64,000 bases of DNA from Icerya purchasi (lineage: Eukaryota; Arthropoda; Insecta; Hemiptera; Monophlebidae). The number at the start of each line of letters is the position of its first letter. Position 1 is the first letter of the stretch. The position numbers were made by a program, and so were the translations under genes. The DNA is taken from assembly GCA_039619475.1 (NCBI GenBank), contig CM077116.1, forward strand, positions 100,299,164 to 100,363,163, written 5' to 3'. This document shows positions 38,027-50,220 of this stretch, piece by piece. The notes under the pieces are model-generated. The model searched no databases, was not told the DNA's origin, and was given only the letters and a program-made list of their open reading frames with translations.

Positions 38027-38927
38027 AATACACATCCCCCGCCCCCGCCATTTAAAAATATGCAAATAGCCCTTTATTAATTCTGATACATGAATAGCTC
38101 GTTTCCGCCTCTATATAATGTGTATAATTTCACCAACTTTTTTTCAGAACAAAATACATTCAACTGACACATATGTATTTAATTTCCAGAGTCAAAATGA
38201 GTACGAATATATACTGACTGTATACAGATATACTTTCTTATTTAACTTATCTTTCCCTTATGTTTGCAGACACAGCGTACCTAAATAGTATTACAATAAA
38301 AAAAGGTTATTTAAAAATTATGCTAAAAATAATTAAATTATTATTACCGAAGTAAGTACATCAAATACTTTAATATTCGGAAAAAAATATTTAAAAAATT
38401 ATTTTTTACTAATATTATATTTAACAATAAATTTTGTTGGAAGTGAGAACAAACAGAATCTGTGACAGATTATCACAAGAAAAAATCTTAAGAAGGAAAC
38501 TTAACATAGCAATTAAAAATGAATATTAAGCTAGAACAATTTATGATAAAATAAAACACACATTGAAATGAGTTATTAAATTTATTTCCAAATTAAAAAA
38601 TTATAAAAAATTTTTAGATACGTAAATACAGAAATATAAGGCATAACAAAGCAATATCTGATTTTAGAATATAAATAAAACAAAAATTTCATTTAAACAT
38701 ATGTATAAAACAAAATCTAATAATGTAGCACTGAATAAAATCGAATTAACCTGTCCTAAAATAGTCAACATTGCTGATTAGTGATTACATGCTCTAACTT
38801 GACACATATATGCATATATATATATAAACTCGGCCATTTTGGCCTCGCAAGGGGTTGTGCCCCTTGACCCCTCTTGCTTTCATTTCTGTCTCTTTCTCTT
38901 CTAAACTTTGTATAAAATGATCAAAAT
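38027..38927. other. AT-rich spacer
   Basis: No coding signal; a (TA)n patch lies at 38805-38826. Nothing further was seen. Confidence 0.5.
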
Positions 38928-39207
38928 TTACAACGTAATTCTTACTGGCATCAACACACACAAAAAATAGCATAACCACAAAAATCCTATTATTCTAACA
39001 TTTAACTTCCGTTATATAAAACTAAGACATTTTTTCGTTACTTTTTTCGTTACATATTTCATTACATAAAATTGTGACATTTTTTAAATGACAATAACAA
39101 AAATCCTACAAAATATAACAAACGTTACATAAAATTGGGATATTTTTCTGGGACATCTTTTTGGGACATTTTTTCGAATGGGGGGTAGCCTAAGAATTAC
39201 GTTGTAA
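38928..39207. mobile_element. Small foldback/MITE candidate
   Basis: Perfect 17-bp inverted repeat: TTACAACGTAATTCTTA at 38928-38944 and its complement at 39191-39207, enclosing 280 bp in total. Inside are direct repeats of gacattttttcgttac type. No coding capacity. No target-site duplication was defined, so the superfamily is unknown. Confidence 0.55.
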
Positions 39208-39394
39208 TTAATATATATATGTACATAAACCAGCACTACTTTTTTTTTATTTTAAAAAAAAAAATTAAATATTTCAAAATGAAAGGCAAACCATATTTTA
39301 TTGTTACGAATAGACAATTATTAATAGTTTCTTGCATAATAGTAATAATAATAATCAAATAAAATCAAATTAAATTGCGTTTTTACATATTTAC

Positions 39395-39720
39395 ATCAAT
39401 AACTTATAAAAATCGCTACATAAAACAATAACTGAAACAATAAAAATTCCTTAAATGTATAAAAGAAATATTAAACGGATATCGAAATTATAAACCCAAT
39501 TCCACCCAATAACTTCTGAAAATCACTACATATACAAATAACTAAAACAATAAATATTTCCGAAATGTTTAAAATAAAATATTAACAGGAAATTAAAATT
39601 ATAAACCAATTACATTCAATAATTTCCAGAAATTGCTACATATAAAATACTGAAACAATAAAAATTCCTGAAAAGTTTGAACACTGACGAAATATTGAAA
39701 TCATAAACCAACGCACCGGT
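39395..39720. repeat. Degenerate tandem repeat, about 104-118 bp period
   Basis: Three units, each with a ctacata...actgaaacaataaaaattcc core (near 39415, 39533 and 39637), followed by an attataaaccaa segment. Divergence is moderate. Confidence 0.6.
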
Positions 39721-39959
39721 CTAATACTACCATTTTGAAACAGGCAAGTTCTATTTCACAGTCCAAAAAATAAAATAAAATCCGCTTAATTTGTTGTCGC
39801 ATTACAGTTATTCAAGAGTAATGATCAAAGGAGCAAGCAATTGTTACCTGAAACGATATGTATTCGAAGGATAATTTTGTAACTAGAAGTTAGCTGAAGA
39901 GATATTTCAAATGCTTACGGCGCCGCATATAATTTAACAAGTGATACCTTGTTTGAGGT

Positions 39960-40860
39960 AGAAGAGATTTGAAAATAGTAGCACCTGAATATCTCGCTTA
40001 TAATCTTGTATGGTATTTACTTTGGAATTGAAGCAGAATAAGTATTCGAGAATCTAGTAAAACTCCTCAATAGAGAAATTTGAAATTTATCTTTATTATT
40101 AATTAAAAAATACAACAAATTTGTTTTATACAGGGTTTCAAAATTCAAGATGCCGTTCTCCTTTACACTGATATCTCGAAGTTGTGTCTTTTTAAGCACT
40201 GAATTTTGCAGGATTTTTATAGGTCTGATAAGATAATTAGCTGCACCACTCCACAAATTTATGCCGTAAGAAAGAATAGGTTAGTATAACACAAGGTATA
40301 ACCACCGTAGATGTTGCGGGGAAAAATACTGTTGTAAGTAATAGAACAAATAATTTAATCTTCTCAGCTTAGTAGCCAGATATGCTAGGTGCCTACCCCA
40401 CATCAACTTATGATCGGTCACTATTCCTAAATATTTTATTTCATCGCAACTATATTATTGTCTGATAAGTTTAGGAAAAAATTTATAAATTTATCAATAT
40501 GTTGAAAGCTATAGATTATGTATTTCGTCTTATTTACATTTAGTACTAATTTATTTTTACCCATCCAGTCTACAATTAAATCAATCCTACTTTGAGCTAA
40601 TTCTATTAAGGTAGTAGGGTACCGAGAGTTTACTAACACGACCGTATCATCTGCATAACTAATTAACTTCCCCTGCACATCCAAATTACAGAGTTCATTA
40701 ATGTAAATTAAAAACAATATGGGACCCAAGATAATCCCTTGAGGAACACCAAAATATTGCTCAATTTCATTACTGAAAATATTATTTATTTTTGTGACAT
40801 ATCTCCTGTTATTAACCCAGCACAAGTGAAATTTTTGGAAGTTTCAGTGTACGTGAGCGG
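39960..40860 (-). pseudogene. Non-LTR retrotransposon fragment (RT C-terminal half)
   Basis: Minus strand: FGVPQGIILGPILFLIYINE (about 40700-40760) and LISYADDTVVLVN (about 40625-40670), which are RT palm motifs with the catalytic YADD. The thumb region KNKLVLNVNKTKYIIYSF follows, then LGIVTDHKLMWGRHLAYL (about 40380-40430), and further pieces to a stop near 40017. It is 5'-truncated near 40860. Two frame breaks make it non-functional. Confidence 0.8.
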
Positions 40861-41324
40861 GATATCAGATATTAACCTGAATGAAACATTACTGCCTAGC
40901 CAACTGTGCTACGATAACTGTTATTATCATTATATTTATTTATTCTTCTGGTTCCCAATGAATTGTATGCCTTATGTTGTCAGCTATTGTTTTTGGAGGG
41001 AGTCATATAAGCCATAAGGAAGAAAGGGAGACTATTCCTGATAGCTTCGAGCATGCCTTTTGCTATGTCTTTCGTCTAATTATTCATTTATTTATTATAT
41101 TGATTCGATCGAGTGTGCTCGGATTTGGAGAATTTTAGGAGGAAATATTCTCCGCCCAATCCATAGGCCAGAAAGAGATATTGTGTTTGATTTTTGTTTA
41201 TTGATCTCACATTTTCTCCACTTGTCGAACATGAATCCGGAATTAGTTTTTTATGTTTTATACGGCCATTGATTTAATTATCCGTCATATATTGTGACTT
41301 CTGATAGTCATTTCAATGTTTTCT
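40861..41324. other. Spacer between transposon fossils
   Basis: No recognisable coding segment; T-rich with a few ATTTATTT words. Confidence 0.4.
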
Positions 41325-42410
41325 AATCAAACCAAGGCGCGTTCAATAAGTGAGGTCCGACCCCTTCGAAAATCATAATTAGGTAACCAAACAAACAGAT
41401 CAATATACTCACGAATTTCTGAAGGTATATTCTATAAGCACTGATTGTAACGATAAACAAGTTTATTGGTGCCTTCAGCCAAGAAACTAGCGCCCTGTTG
41501 CGTAAAAAAAGAATGCACGGCTTCTTGCACTTCCGGTTTGGTTTCAAAACACCACTTAAAAATGTTTTCAAATGCGGGAAAAACTTGAAATCTGACCGGA
41601 TCAAAATTGGTGATCACATTTGAACCATCCTAGTAGAGTTTTGATTATGCTTGCGTTATGTGATTTTGCATTGTCGCACAGAAGATTGATGTCGCGGTTC
41701 AGAATTCCCCGGTATTTGTTTTTAGAGGCTGAGCATAATCTTGACAAGGTTTCAGTGTATGACGCAGCAGTATCGTGATTCTTGCAGGAATATACTTTTC
41801 CAGAATAACACTCTGGGCATACCAGAAACAGATCAGTATGACCTTTCCCGCTAACCATACTGTTTTGAATTTCCTAGACTTTGGTTCGCCCTTCTTTTGC
41901 TAAACTTTCGATTGCTCCTTCATCTCAGGCGAGACGTGATAGACCCAACTTTCATCCCAAGTAACGAATCGCGAAAGAAATCCCTGAATTTCACATTCAT
42001 AACGGACCAAAAATTCGAGCGCAGTGAACACCTGCAATCTGAATTCCCGATGAAACATCATGTGCAGCGTACTTCACCATAACTCAGTAAAATAATCTTT
42101 ACACAAAATTCAGAAATTTCCTCAAACGTAAATTGTTCATCTTCATTGAGAATAACGCGTACAGCAGTTATTGAATCGGCATTAACGCTCTCAGTCAGGC
42201 TTCTTGAGCGTGCAACATTGTTCGTCTTCTCCCTTCCCGCACTGAATTCATTTACTCATTTTTTGATACTTACCGACCACCGATGATGTAGAGTAGGCGA
42301 CACAACTTCTTCGGCCGTTAAAATTTTTCGTTGTTCTCACCCATTTCATATTTGGATGTAGTCAGTAAATGGAACAGCTGGAGACTCTGAATTTCACTTC
42401 AAAGCTCTGT
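41325..42410 (-). pseudogene. Second mariner-family transposon, decayed
   Basis: Minus strand: TWDESWVYHVSPEMKEQSK (about 41905-41965) with the first catalytic Asp. Then ILNRDINLLCDNAKSHNASI (about 41640-41700) supplies the second Asp in CDNA context, and ETKPEVQEAVHSFFTQQGAS (about 41480-41545) is the usual mariner C-terminus. The third Asp motif (SPDL) is not visible after DHQF, where the frame breaks. The low-coordinate edge caaggcgcgttcaataagtg resembles a mariner end. It is not the same lineage as the copy at 30 kb. Confidence 0.75.
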
Positions 42411-43333
42411 ACACATGCCGAAAATTGAGGTAAATATTCTATCCAAGGGGCAAAAACTAATCCCATTTCCTGTACCGGCGCTCAGAAACTAATCTAAATT
42501 TTCTTCCAGGATTCTAGAATTCACTCTAATCACTCCATCCTAAATATCCAGTAATCCGGCAAAATTTTCAAAATTTAATCAGAATTACGGTCCTGAGACC
42601 TAATATTCATCTAAGCTTAAAGCCCCTATTGATGTAACCGACCGGTAAGCTGAACACTAGCCTCTGGAAAGTGGGCCCCATTCTCCTGTTGCATTTCCAA
42701 AATGTAACTCAAGTGCATAATTTCGCTATTGAAAATTAACCCCAAACTCTGTTACAGCCCCTGGAAAATAACTTCAGCCCTCAAGGATGTGCTGTATGCT
42801 TTTGGTAACCCGTTTTTCATAATTCGAAGCTTAATATTTCGTCCGATCCCTGAAATTATCTCTAACCCTATTCCAGCCGGCCACCGACCGTATTTAATTT
42901 TTAATTTTTGAACTCTATATTACTAATTATTTTAATTAGTATTATTTTTGAACTAATCACTTAACAGTTATCGTTACCAACACACACACATACACTTCAC
43001 ATTGATATAATAATTTAAATCTCTGATCCATAAATTACTCTTATTTTTAATATTATTTCCATCTCTACAAATGTAATTTCTTAATTAATAAATGATCGTA
43101 TGAATATCTCCGCCTCCCGTTGGGCCACACAGCATCGTTATAACATCTTCTGTCTGCATGGAACACGCTTCTTCAAGGCCACTTATGTGCTGCCACCTGC
43201 CCATTAATTACCGCTATTCGGCAAAATAATATTTTCCACGATCGCACACGTACGCAAACGTACGTGCTTACACACATGCAAAGATCACCATCATCATTAT
43301 TGTCTACTATCTAGATACAGACATCACACTGGT
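42411..43333. repeat. Left flank of the palindrome, degenerate repeats
   Basis: Short diverged repeats of cctggaaaataac / ctgagaccta type. From about 42960 the sequence is a diverged copy of 45900-46400 inside the arm: compare cttcaaggccactt at about 43172 with cttcaagaccactt at about 46222, and the following cgctattcggcaaaataata. The arm repeats therefore continue outside the palindrome. Confidence 0.6.
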
Positions 43334-44196
43334 GAGTAGCTTATTTTTAGGTACTTTGGCACATAGTTCCATTTTTCTCCACTAGAAAATGTAGGAGCGC
43401 TAGTGTCGCATCTGAAAACACGATCCGCTCGCAGAAACTAACATATGTATTTTATTTGGGAAGCAAAAGTAACCAAATTTTTTTTGTTCCAACAGTGCAA
43501 ATTCATCCAAGTTTCTTTGTGGTTCACCAAATTTCCCCCAAATTCCTCCATGCGGTCCCCACGCATCTCCAATAATTTGGAGCATTTAAAAATTAGCCTA
43601 AGAATAAAATTTATAGCCAGAAACCAAGCTCCGATCGACCACCTTTTATCATTCAAACATATTTTTTATTTTATTTATTCCGTCCGTAAGTATTTATGTA
43701 TGTTTTCCCCGGTTCTAAAAATAAATCCATCGATGTCTCGCCCCTCAATGAATGCGCACCGTCCGATCCCACGCACATTCTGCTCTCATTAGTTTCCCTA
43801 TCGTTCATAATATTTTTTCCGGAGCCTAAGTATTATAAAATAAGTCAAAATATATTTATTCAATTTCTACGGTTCCAAAAATTTTTTCCTTATTCTCCGA
43901 TCATTGCAAAAGTGTACTGTCAAATCACATGCTTATTTCTATCATAACATTAGCCGTTGCAAAAGCATACCATTCGATCCTGCACACACTCTGCTCTCGA
44001 TAGTTTCCCTATTGTTCATAATATTTTTTCCGAAGCCTAAGTATTATAAAATTAGTCCAAGTATATTTTATTATTTTTCTCATTACGATTCTTTTTCCAT
44101 CCATAAGTATTATAAAATTAGTCTAAGTATATTTCTCATTTTCTATGGTTCCAAAAATTATTCTTTATTCTCCGATCGTTACAAAAGTGTACTGAC

Positions 44197-44575
44197 TAGT
44201 GATGGGCAACTTCGAAATGTTTCATTCAAATTATTCGATTGTTCGACAACTTCGAATGCATTCGATTGTTCCACAGTTGCATTCGAAATGTTATTTCATT
44301 CATATAAATCATTCGTATTCACAACAATCATTCGAATTAAAATCATTTGAATCAAAATCATTCGAATCAAAATCATTTGAATCAAAATCATTCGAATCAA
44401 AATCATTTGAATCAAAATCATTCGAATCAAAATCATTCGAATTAAAATCATTTGAACCAAAATCATTCGAATCAAAATCATTCGAATTAAAATCATTCGA
44501 ATCAAAATCATTCGAATCAAAATCATTCGAATCAAAATCATTCGATTGTTGTTTTTTTTGACGATTGCTAATTGT
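44197..44575 (+). mobile_element. hAT-type MITE copy 1, right end lost
   Basis: Starts TAGTGATGGGCAACTTCGAA after GTACTGAC, the same left end as copy 2 at 44815. It carries a longer 15-bp minisatellite. The sequence after gacgattgctaattgtttcg jumps straight to aaagtgaaccattcgatccc of the surrounding array, so the right terminal repeat and target duplication are deleted. Mirrored at 61597-61975. Confidence 0.7.
44328..44545. repeat. 15-bp minisatellite in MITE copy 1 (about 14 units)
   Basis: Units of ATCATTCGAATCAAA with C/T variants (TTCGAA or TTTGAA). In frame it would encode a repeated SFESK or NDFDS pentapeptide, but no gene context supports translation. Mirror at 61627-61844. Confidence 0.9.
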
Positions 44576-44814
44576 TTCGAAAGTGAACCATTCGATCCCG
44601 TGCACAATCTGCTCTCGATAGTTTCCCTATCGTTCATAATAATTTTTCAAAGCCTAAGTATTATAGAATTAGTGCAAGTATATTTATTATTTTTTCTCAC
44701 TTACGTTTATTTTTCCACCCGTAAGTATTATAAAATTAGTCTAAGTATATTTCTCATTTTCTACGGTTCCAAAAATTTTTCCTTATTCTCCGATCATTAC
44801 AAAAGCGCACTGAC

Positions 44815-45141
44815 TAGTGATGGGCAACTTCGAAATGTTTCATTCGAATTATTCGATTGTTCGATAACTTCGAATGCATTCGATTGTTTCACAGTTGCAT
44901 TCGAAATGTTATTTCATTCGAATAATTCATTCATATTCACAACAATCATTCGAATTAAAATCATTCGAATCAAAATCATTCAAATTAAAATCATTCGAAT
45001 CAAAAACATTCAAATTAAAATCATTCGAATCAAACTCATTCGAATCAAAATCATTCGAATGAAAATCATTTGATTGTTTTTTTTTTTTGACGATTGTTGA
45101 TTGTTTCGATTGTAAAAACATTTCGAAATCGCACATCACTA
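44815..45141 (+). mobile_element. hAT-type MITE copy 2, complete, with 8-bp target duplication
   Basis: The element runs from TAGTGATGGGCAACTTCGAA to CGAAATCGCACATCACTA. Its ends are inverted (TAGTGATG / CATCACTA and CTTCGAAATG / CATTTCGAAATC). It is flanked by GCACTGAC at 44807-44814 and 45142-45149, the 8-bp duplication expected for hAT transposons. The paralogous unit at 43914-43921 has a single GTACTGTC followed directly by the same downstream sequence (aaatcacatgctta), an empty site. It is non-coding, 327 bp, and contains about 8 minisatellite units. Mirrored at 61031-61357. Confidence 0.85.
44945..45070. repeat. 15-bp minisatellite in MITE copy 2 (about 8 units)
   Basis: Same ATCATTCGAATCAAA unit as in copy 1 with more A/T variants. 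Mirror at 61102-61227. Confidence 0.9.
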
Positions 45142-46672
45142 GCACTGACAGATCACATGCTTACATCTACCATAGCGTTAGCCACTGCAAAAGCGAACCA
45201 TTCGATCCCGTGCACACTCTGCTCTCGATAGTTTCCCTATCGTTCATAATAATTTTTCCAAGCCTAAGTATTATAGAATTAGTCTAGGTATATTTATTAT
45301 TTTTTTCACTTACGATTACTTTTCCATCCGTAAGTATTTATGTATGTTTTCCCCGGTTCTAAAAATAAATCTATCGATGTCTCGCCCCTCAATGAATGCG
45401 CACGTGTCATTCGTTCGCGTTACCACTTTTTTTCAAAATTAGTCAAAGTATATTTTATTATTTTTCTCATTACGATTATTTTCAGTCTGTAAGTATTTCT
45501 GTATGTTTTCTGAGGTTTTAAAAATGAATCCGAACAGACATCCAGACTGTTGTGAAAGCACACTAACCTTCTACATTATTCGTTACTCTATTACAAGTTC
45601 TTCAAAAATTGATTCGAATATTTTTTTCATTTTTTTTTTTCAATCCTAAAAATTCATTCTTTCTACCTCCGCCCCTCCCTGATAAAATTACCGATCTTTC
45701 GTAATCTTTATTTATTTTATCGATTCTAAAAATTAATCAATGGTTCACTCGAAAGCGTACCATACATTCCCACACACATATCTTCTATCACGAATTTCCC
45801 TACTGATCATGAACATTTTTCAATGTTAGCCACAATAGCATATCACACTGGTCTCGCATACGCACCACATGCAGTTCTATATGTTTAATTTTTTATTAAC
45901 GATCTTTATTTTTTGTACTGGTATTACTTTTTCCTACACAGTCATATCATCATATACACTTAACATTGTCAAAATAATTTTAGCCTTTCGAGAAGGAAAA
46001 ATCTCCGATCAATAAAAAGTGTTTATCAACATCACAATTATTTTTAATATTAATCGTTTCGCTACAAACATAATTTTTTTATTTAATAAACTCATCAACA
46101 TCATCAATCGTTTCAAGACATTATTGTTTCAAACATCAATTCCTCTTTTCCAAAAATTGATAACCTCTGCAGGTATATATCTCGTCGTCGCAACAACCTT
46201 TACCTGCATGACTCGCATACCTTCAAGACCACTTGTACATTGCTCGCACACTATTTACCATTATTCGGTACAAGAATATTTTTCACACTCCCTCACATAC
46301 ATATGCGCATACACTCAAAGTCCTCGATTACTTTGTTCGTATACAAATATATCAGCTTTCTCCAACAGAACAACATTTTTCTGACGTAACATTTCCACTG
46401 CCACAACCGATTCAAAGGTAGCTAATGAGATAGACTATCGAACGGAATCATTCAAGCAGTCAGTATTAGTTTTATGTTAAACATGTGTATTTTCTCAAAT
46501 CTGTGTTCACGCATTATTAAAAAATTTACGTCAACGTTAAAGAAAATAATTTCCTACGTTTTTTCTCTTTTTTTCTCTATCATTTTTTTTCTGTCTTTTA
46601 TCTTTTCTTTTTCTCTTTCTTTTTCTCTGTCTTTTTTTTTAGTGAAAAGTTTGAAATACATATTATTCAATC

Positions 46673-47176
46673 ATGAACGCTAATATAGTTAATGTAAGCA
46701 GCAACTCAAAATCAATTAAGGACGCCAAATTTATTCAGAATTCATTTTCGAGTGATATTGTCTCGCATACAACTTCACCACCTCCAACACCGCAATTAGA
46801 TTATGGTTATACAGCAGAAGAATCAAAATCTTTTGTACGTAATAACATTGATCCTGTATTATTATTAGAACAAGCAGATATATCGGAATATTTTGTAGAT
46901 ATCAGCATCCATATAGATTGTGATTATGATTTTCAAGTAACTAAACTAGCAATGATTGATATGTCTGGCGGGAAGTGTTTGCATATACTGTGTAAGCCAA
47001 GCAGAGCATGGCATGCATCAAAAATGCCGCATTTACAATGTTCTTCGATGAGTCATTACTTGAAAAACCCTTCATTATTTCCCTGTCGGGAAGAAATATT
47101 CATGGCACGCAATATATTCACAATATTGTCCCAAAAAACCGAGAGCTCGCATATATATTTTAACAGTATATGCTAA
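46673..47176 (+). pseudogene. Arm coding block A, first frame (167 codons), unknown
   Basis: Starts at ATG 46673 (MNANIVNVSSNSKSIKDAKF) after a long pyrimidine tract and AG (about 46610-46641) that could be a splice acceptor. It has a Ser/Asn-rich start, then EYFVDISIHIDCDYDFQVTK with an acidic motif. Later comes LHILCKPSRAWHASKMPHLQ with Cys/His residues. The layout faintly recalls short nuclease-like ORFs with a D-x-E start that accompany insect mobile and viral DNA. That is recollection, not a match, and the expected Glu is Ser here. The downstream end probably leaves the true frame near 47100-47160. Confidence 0.5.
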
Positions 47177-47186
47177 ACTTACACTA

Positions 47187-47693
47187 ATGGAACTTAATGA
47201 AAAGTCTGAATTGTTGCGTGACTTAGACTATGAAATCGTTAATATGGATCAAGTCTTTCGACTATATAGTATTGAGAATCTATATGAAGAGTATTTTGGT
47301 ATAAGCAATTTGATAACCTGTAAACATCTTAATGAGAATGTTAGTTTTCATTGTGCAGTGAAAAACGTTATGGTGATGAAGGCCTGGTACGATCATGTTA
47401 TCCATCCGCTGAAGCTTATGATTAATCTCAATATAAATGATTTAAGACAGTTGTTCATTATAGCCACCAAAGAAATGATAATTACATTATTTCCAAGTTG
47501 TGTTGGAGACATTTATACATTTCTACCAGATAGATTAAAACAGGATGTTACGATAAAATCACTTCTACCATGTTACGAGCATGAGCATGATGAAGAATAT
47601 TATATCGATAATGATACATTGCAACAGAGTACTCGAAATTGTATGAAAGTAAAAGATTGTATCGATTGTCAATATACAATTCGCGTGAATTAA
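47187..47693 (+). pseudogene. Arm coding block A, second frame (168 codons), unknown
   Basis: Ten bases after the preceding stop, in another frame. The frame is open upstream of its ATG as well, to about 47100, and gives coding-like residues there (IYILTVYAKLTL). One protein of about 335 residues split by a single frameshift is therefore more likely than two genes. It contains KHLNENVSFHCAVKNVMVMK (a C/H-containing stretch), a hydrophobic middle and an acidic tail with EHEHDEEYYID. No family is recognised with confidence. It is the best-preserved coding sequence in the arms. Confidence 0.5.
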
Positions 47694-50220
47694 AAATTCA
47701 TTATTTCAATCGTTTAACAATTTTGTGTATATTTGTATATATTTTGTATATTAATGTATATATTTTTCCCCAATCATCCGCTCGTTCGTTTTTTATGTTT
47801 TGTTAATCATTTTGTAAATATATTTTTATACATATGAAAATTTTGTTTGTATATATTTGTGTATATTTTCCCCCCTCAATATGTTTCGTTCTATTATATA
47901 TATTTTTCCTATTTATTTTTCATCTTTTTACACTCCTTTTCAATTCCGTTTATTTAATTATTTCTATATCTCTCTTTCCCCCTCTTAACTTAAAGTACTG
48001 GTAATGATGAATATTACAAAAATCTGAACCAGTTGTGTAAAGTGTATATATAATTATTGTCTAATTTTCGAATATAATCCCACATAATTTGTTCACATCT
48101 TTTTAGATTAAAAAATTATATTTTTGATTCTTTCTATAACAAACGAATCTAACTGTTCAAGTTTTTCATGTACATCAAGTATTTCTGGAACTGTGTGAGT
48201 TTTCATTAATTTGTAAGACTCAACCTAAGACCTGGAGAGTTCTCTCAAATTTTTTAAAATCTTTTATAATCACATTTTTATAAAAAATATGTATTAAGTT
48301 CACATGTTACTTAATATTTTTTTTATTTCATAAGTATTTTTCGAGGTATATACGAGATCGTCTATGAGGTGTGTTGATCAATAGAACAACAGGTAGAAAA
48401 CCTAGTAGTTTACGAGACACAGCATGTTCAAAGAAAAAACGAGCTAGCACAAGCTGATCAGGGTTACAATGTGCGAGTGAGAGATATATTCTCGAGAGCA
48501 ACAGCTTGATTATAAAAAACGTCGAAGATACATGCTTCTATACGTGAACAATTATCACATCAAACATAAAAAGGGTTGACTAAAAGAATATTAATATTAT
48601 TTTCTTTTTCATTCATTCTCGCTACTATTACTGCTCGCACCTCACTGTCAAGACCTCTGAACATACATTACTAACGTCGCCAACACTATAATATTTTTGC
48701 TCTGTGTTATTAAATTAACCCAGGTATATTTTTATTCGTTCATTACACAAACATTTTTTTCAAATCTTTTGTAATATGTCGTGCACACATTTATAGCCTG
48801 CAGACACTACTCGCTTCATTACCATGAAAACATCTCTTTCATTGGTACTTATCATAACATAGTTTTCCTAAAATTGTAGAAAAATTCTCTTTGCTCCATT
48901 CTTCCAAGGTGATTTATTTCCAAATTTCAAATCATGCATAATTATTTTAGAATCAAATTAAGTATATTTTGTCATTTCCAAAAAATCAAACATCTCTGTA
49001 CAGGGCATTAACTCATTTTCACATCAAACATATTATTTTTTTTTAATCTACCATACATATTATTTTTTATCATTTAAATTTTTCCTTAATTCACAAGTAG
49101 CTAACCTATAGAAAACATATTATTGTAAACATGCATGACGAAGTTACTCCTTGTAATTACATCATGAATTAATTTTTTCTTCATTTTTTTTTTTTACCAT
49201 CATGAAATTGTAGTAGTGTTTTTAATTTTTTTTATTTCCCATACATGACAAAAGCAATAGAATCACGGCATCTATGAATGTGTACACTGTACGCCTCCAA
49301 TAACCTATCAGGCATTTTTTTTAAATTAGTCCAAGCATAGTATTTTTTCAATATCAAAGCCGATCATACATAATCTTTTCTTCTATATAATCACTAACCT
49401 ATGAAAACACTTTGTTCGTTTTACTCATACCGAAGCAATCACTCTTTTTCCCTCATGCTAACAAACTTCAAAAATTAATGATATAACACGAAATTATTCT
49501 AAATATATGTTCATGCTATTAAAATTAATATATCAATTAATCTTTATATTCTTTTTGTACATTTCTGAAAAAATCCTACAACATGTTTTAAAATTAGTCG
49601 AAGTATACTATTTTATTACCTAAAATCAATTATTCTCTCATACAGTTTTTCCAATCATACATAATTTTTTTCCATATTATCATTATTTGCAAAGTCATAC
49701 AAAACAACAACATAATTTTAATCATAATTAATCCTTCATTCCATTCCTTTTATGCTATACACCATTATCGTTCAATTCAACGTTATGAAATTAGTCTAAA
49801 TATACATTCATGCTAGCAAAGTTATTATCTTACCCTTTGCATTGTTTCAAGATGATTTATTTTACATTTTTTCTTTAAATTTCCCTCATACTATTATTTT
49901 TGAAATGTAGGATGATGACTATGTTTAGAATTCATGATTATAAAGAGAGAGACGCATGCTGAAATTGTCATTGTATATGCGAGATGATATGTGATTGTGG
50001 GTGAGTATACATGCATGTAAAATATATGAGTGTGTTAGTAGAAAACATCCGTTCAAGCGTGAACACAGGTACAGATATAGTTATAGAAGGAGAGAGATAA
50101 AAATATATATTTTGTTATGTTTGATATGTGTATGATAAAGAGGTGAACAATGAATAATCACATTACCCTCACAACTTAGACATTGAGTTATACCTTTACA
50201 GTATTTTAGATGTAAAAGCA
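47694..50220. other. Arm spacer with a small coding-like block
   Basis: AT-rich with many TATATTT words. A GC-richer block at 48340-48506 (plus) reads SIEQQVENLVVYETQHVQRK onward for 43 codons between stops (48375-48377 and 48507-48509), with one in-frame stop before it; its mirror is 57666-57832. The opposite strand is also open there for 69 codons, so the coding strand is uncertain. Confidence 0.4.

Larger units (their letters stand above)
43740..45910 (+). repeat. Satellite-like array, about 210-230-bp degenerate units
   Basis: Recurring segments: gcgcaccgtccgatcccacg (43752), agcataccattcgatcctgc (about 43960), then 44580, 45190, 45399 and 45752. Each is followed by ctctgctctcgatagtttcc, a tattataaaattagt...aagtatattt stretch, and tccg-taagtatttatgtatg. 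CGATAG...CTATCG inside the unit can form a small hairpin. Units are diverged and interrupted by the two MITEs. The mirror copy lies at 60262-62432. Open frames across it are repeat translations. Confidence 0.7.

Noticed and set aside
44199..44637. Open frames with repeated SFESK, NDFDS or MILIR peptides
   Set aside because: They are translations of the 15-bp minisatellite, open in several frames on both strands, with no gene context.
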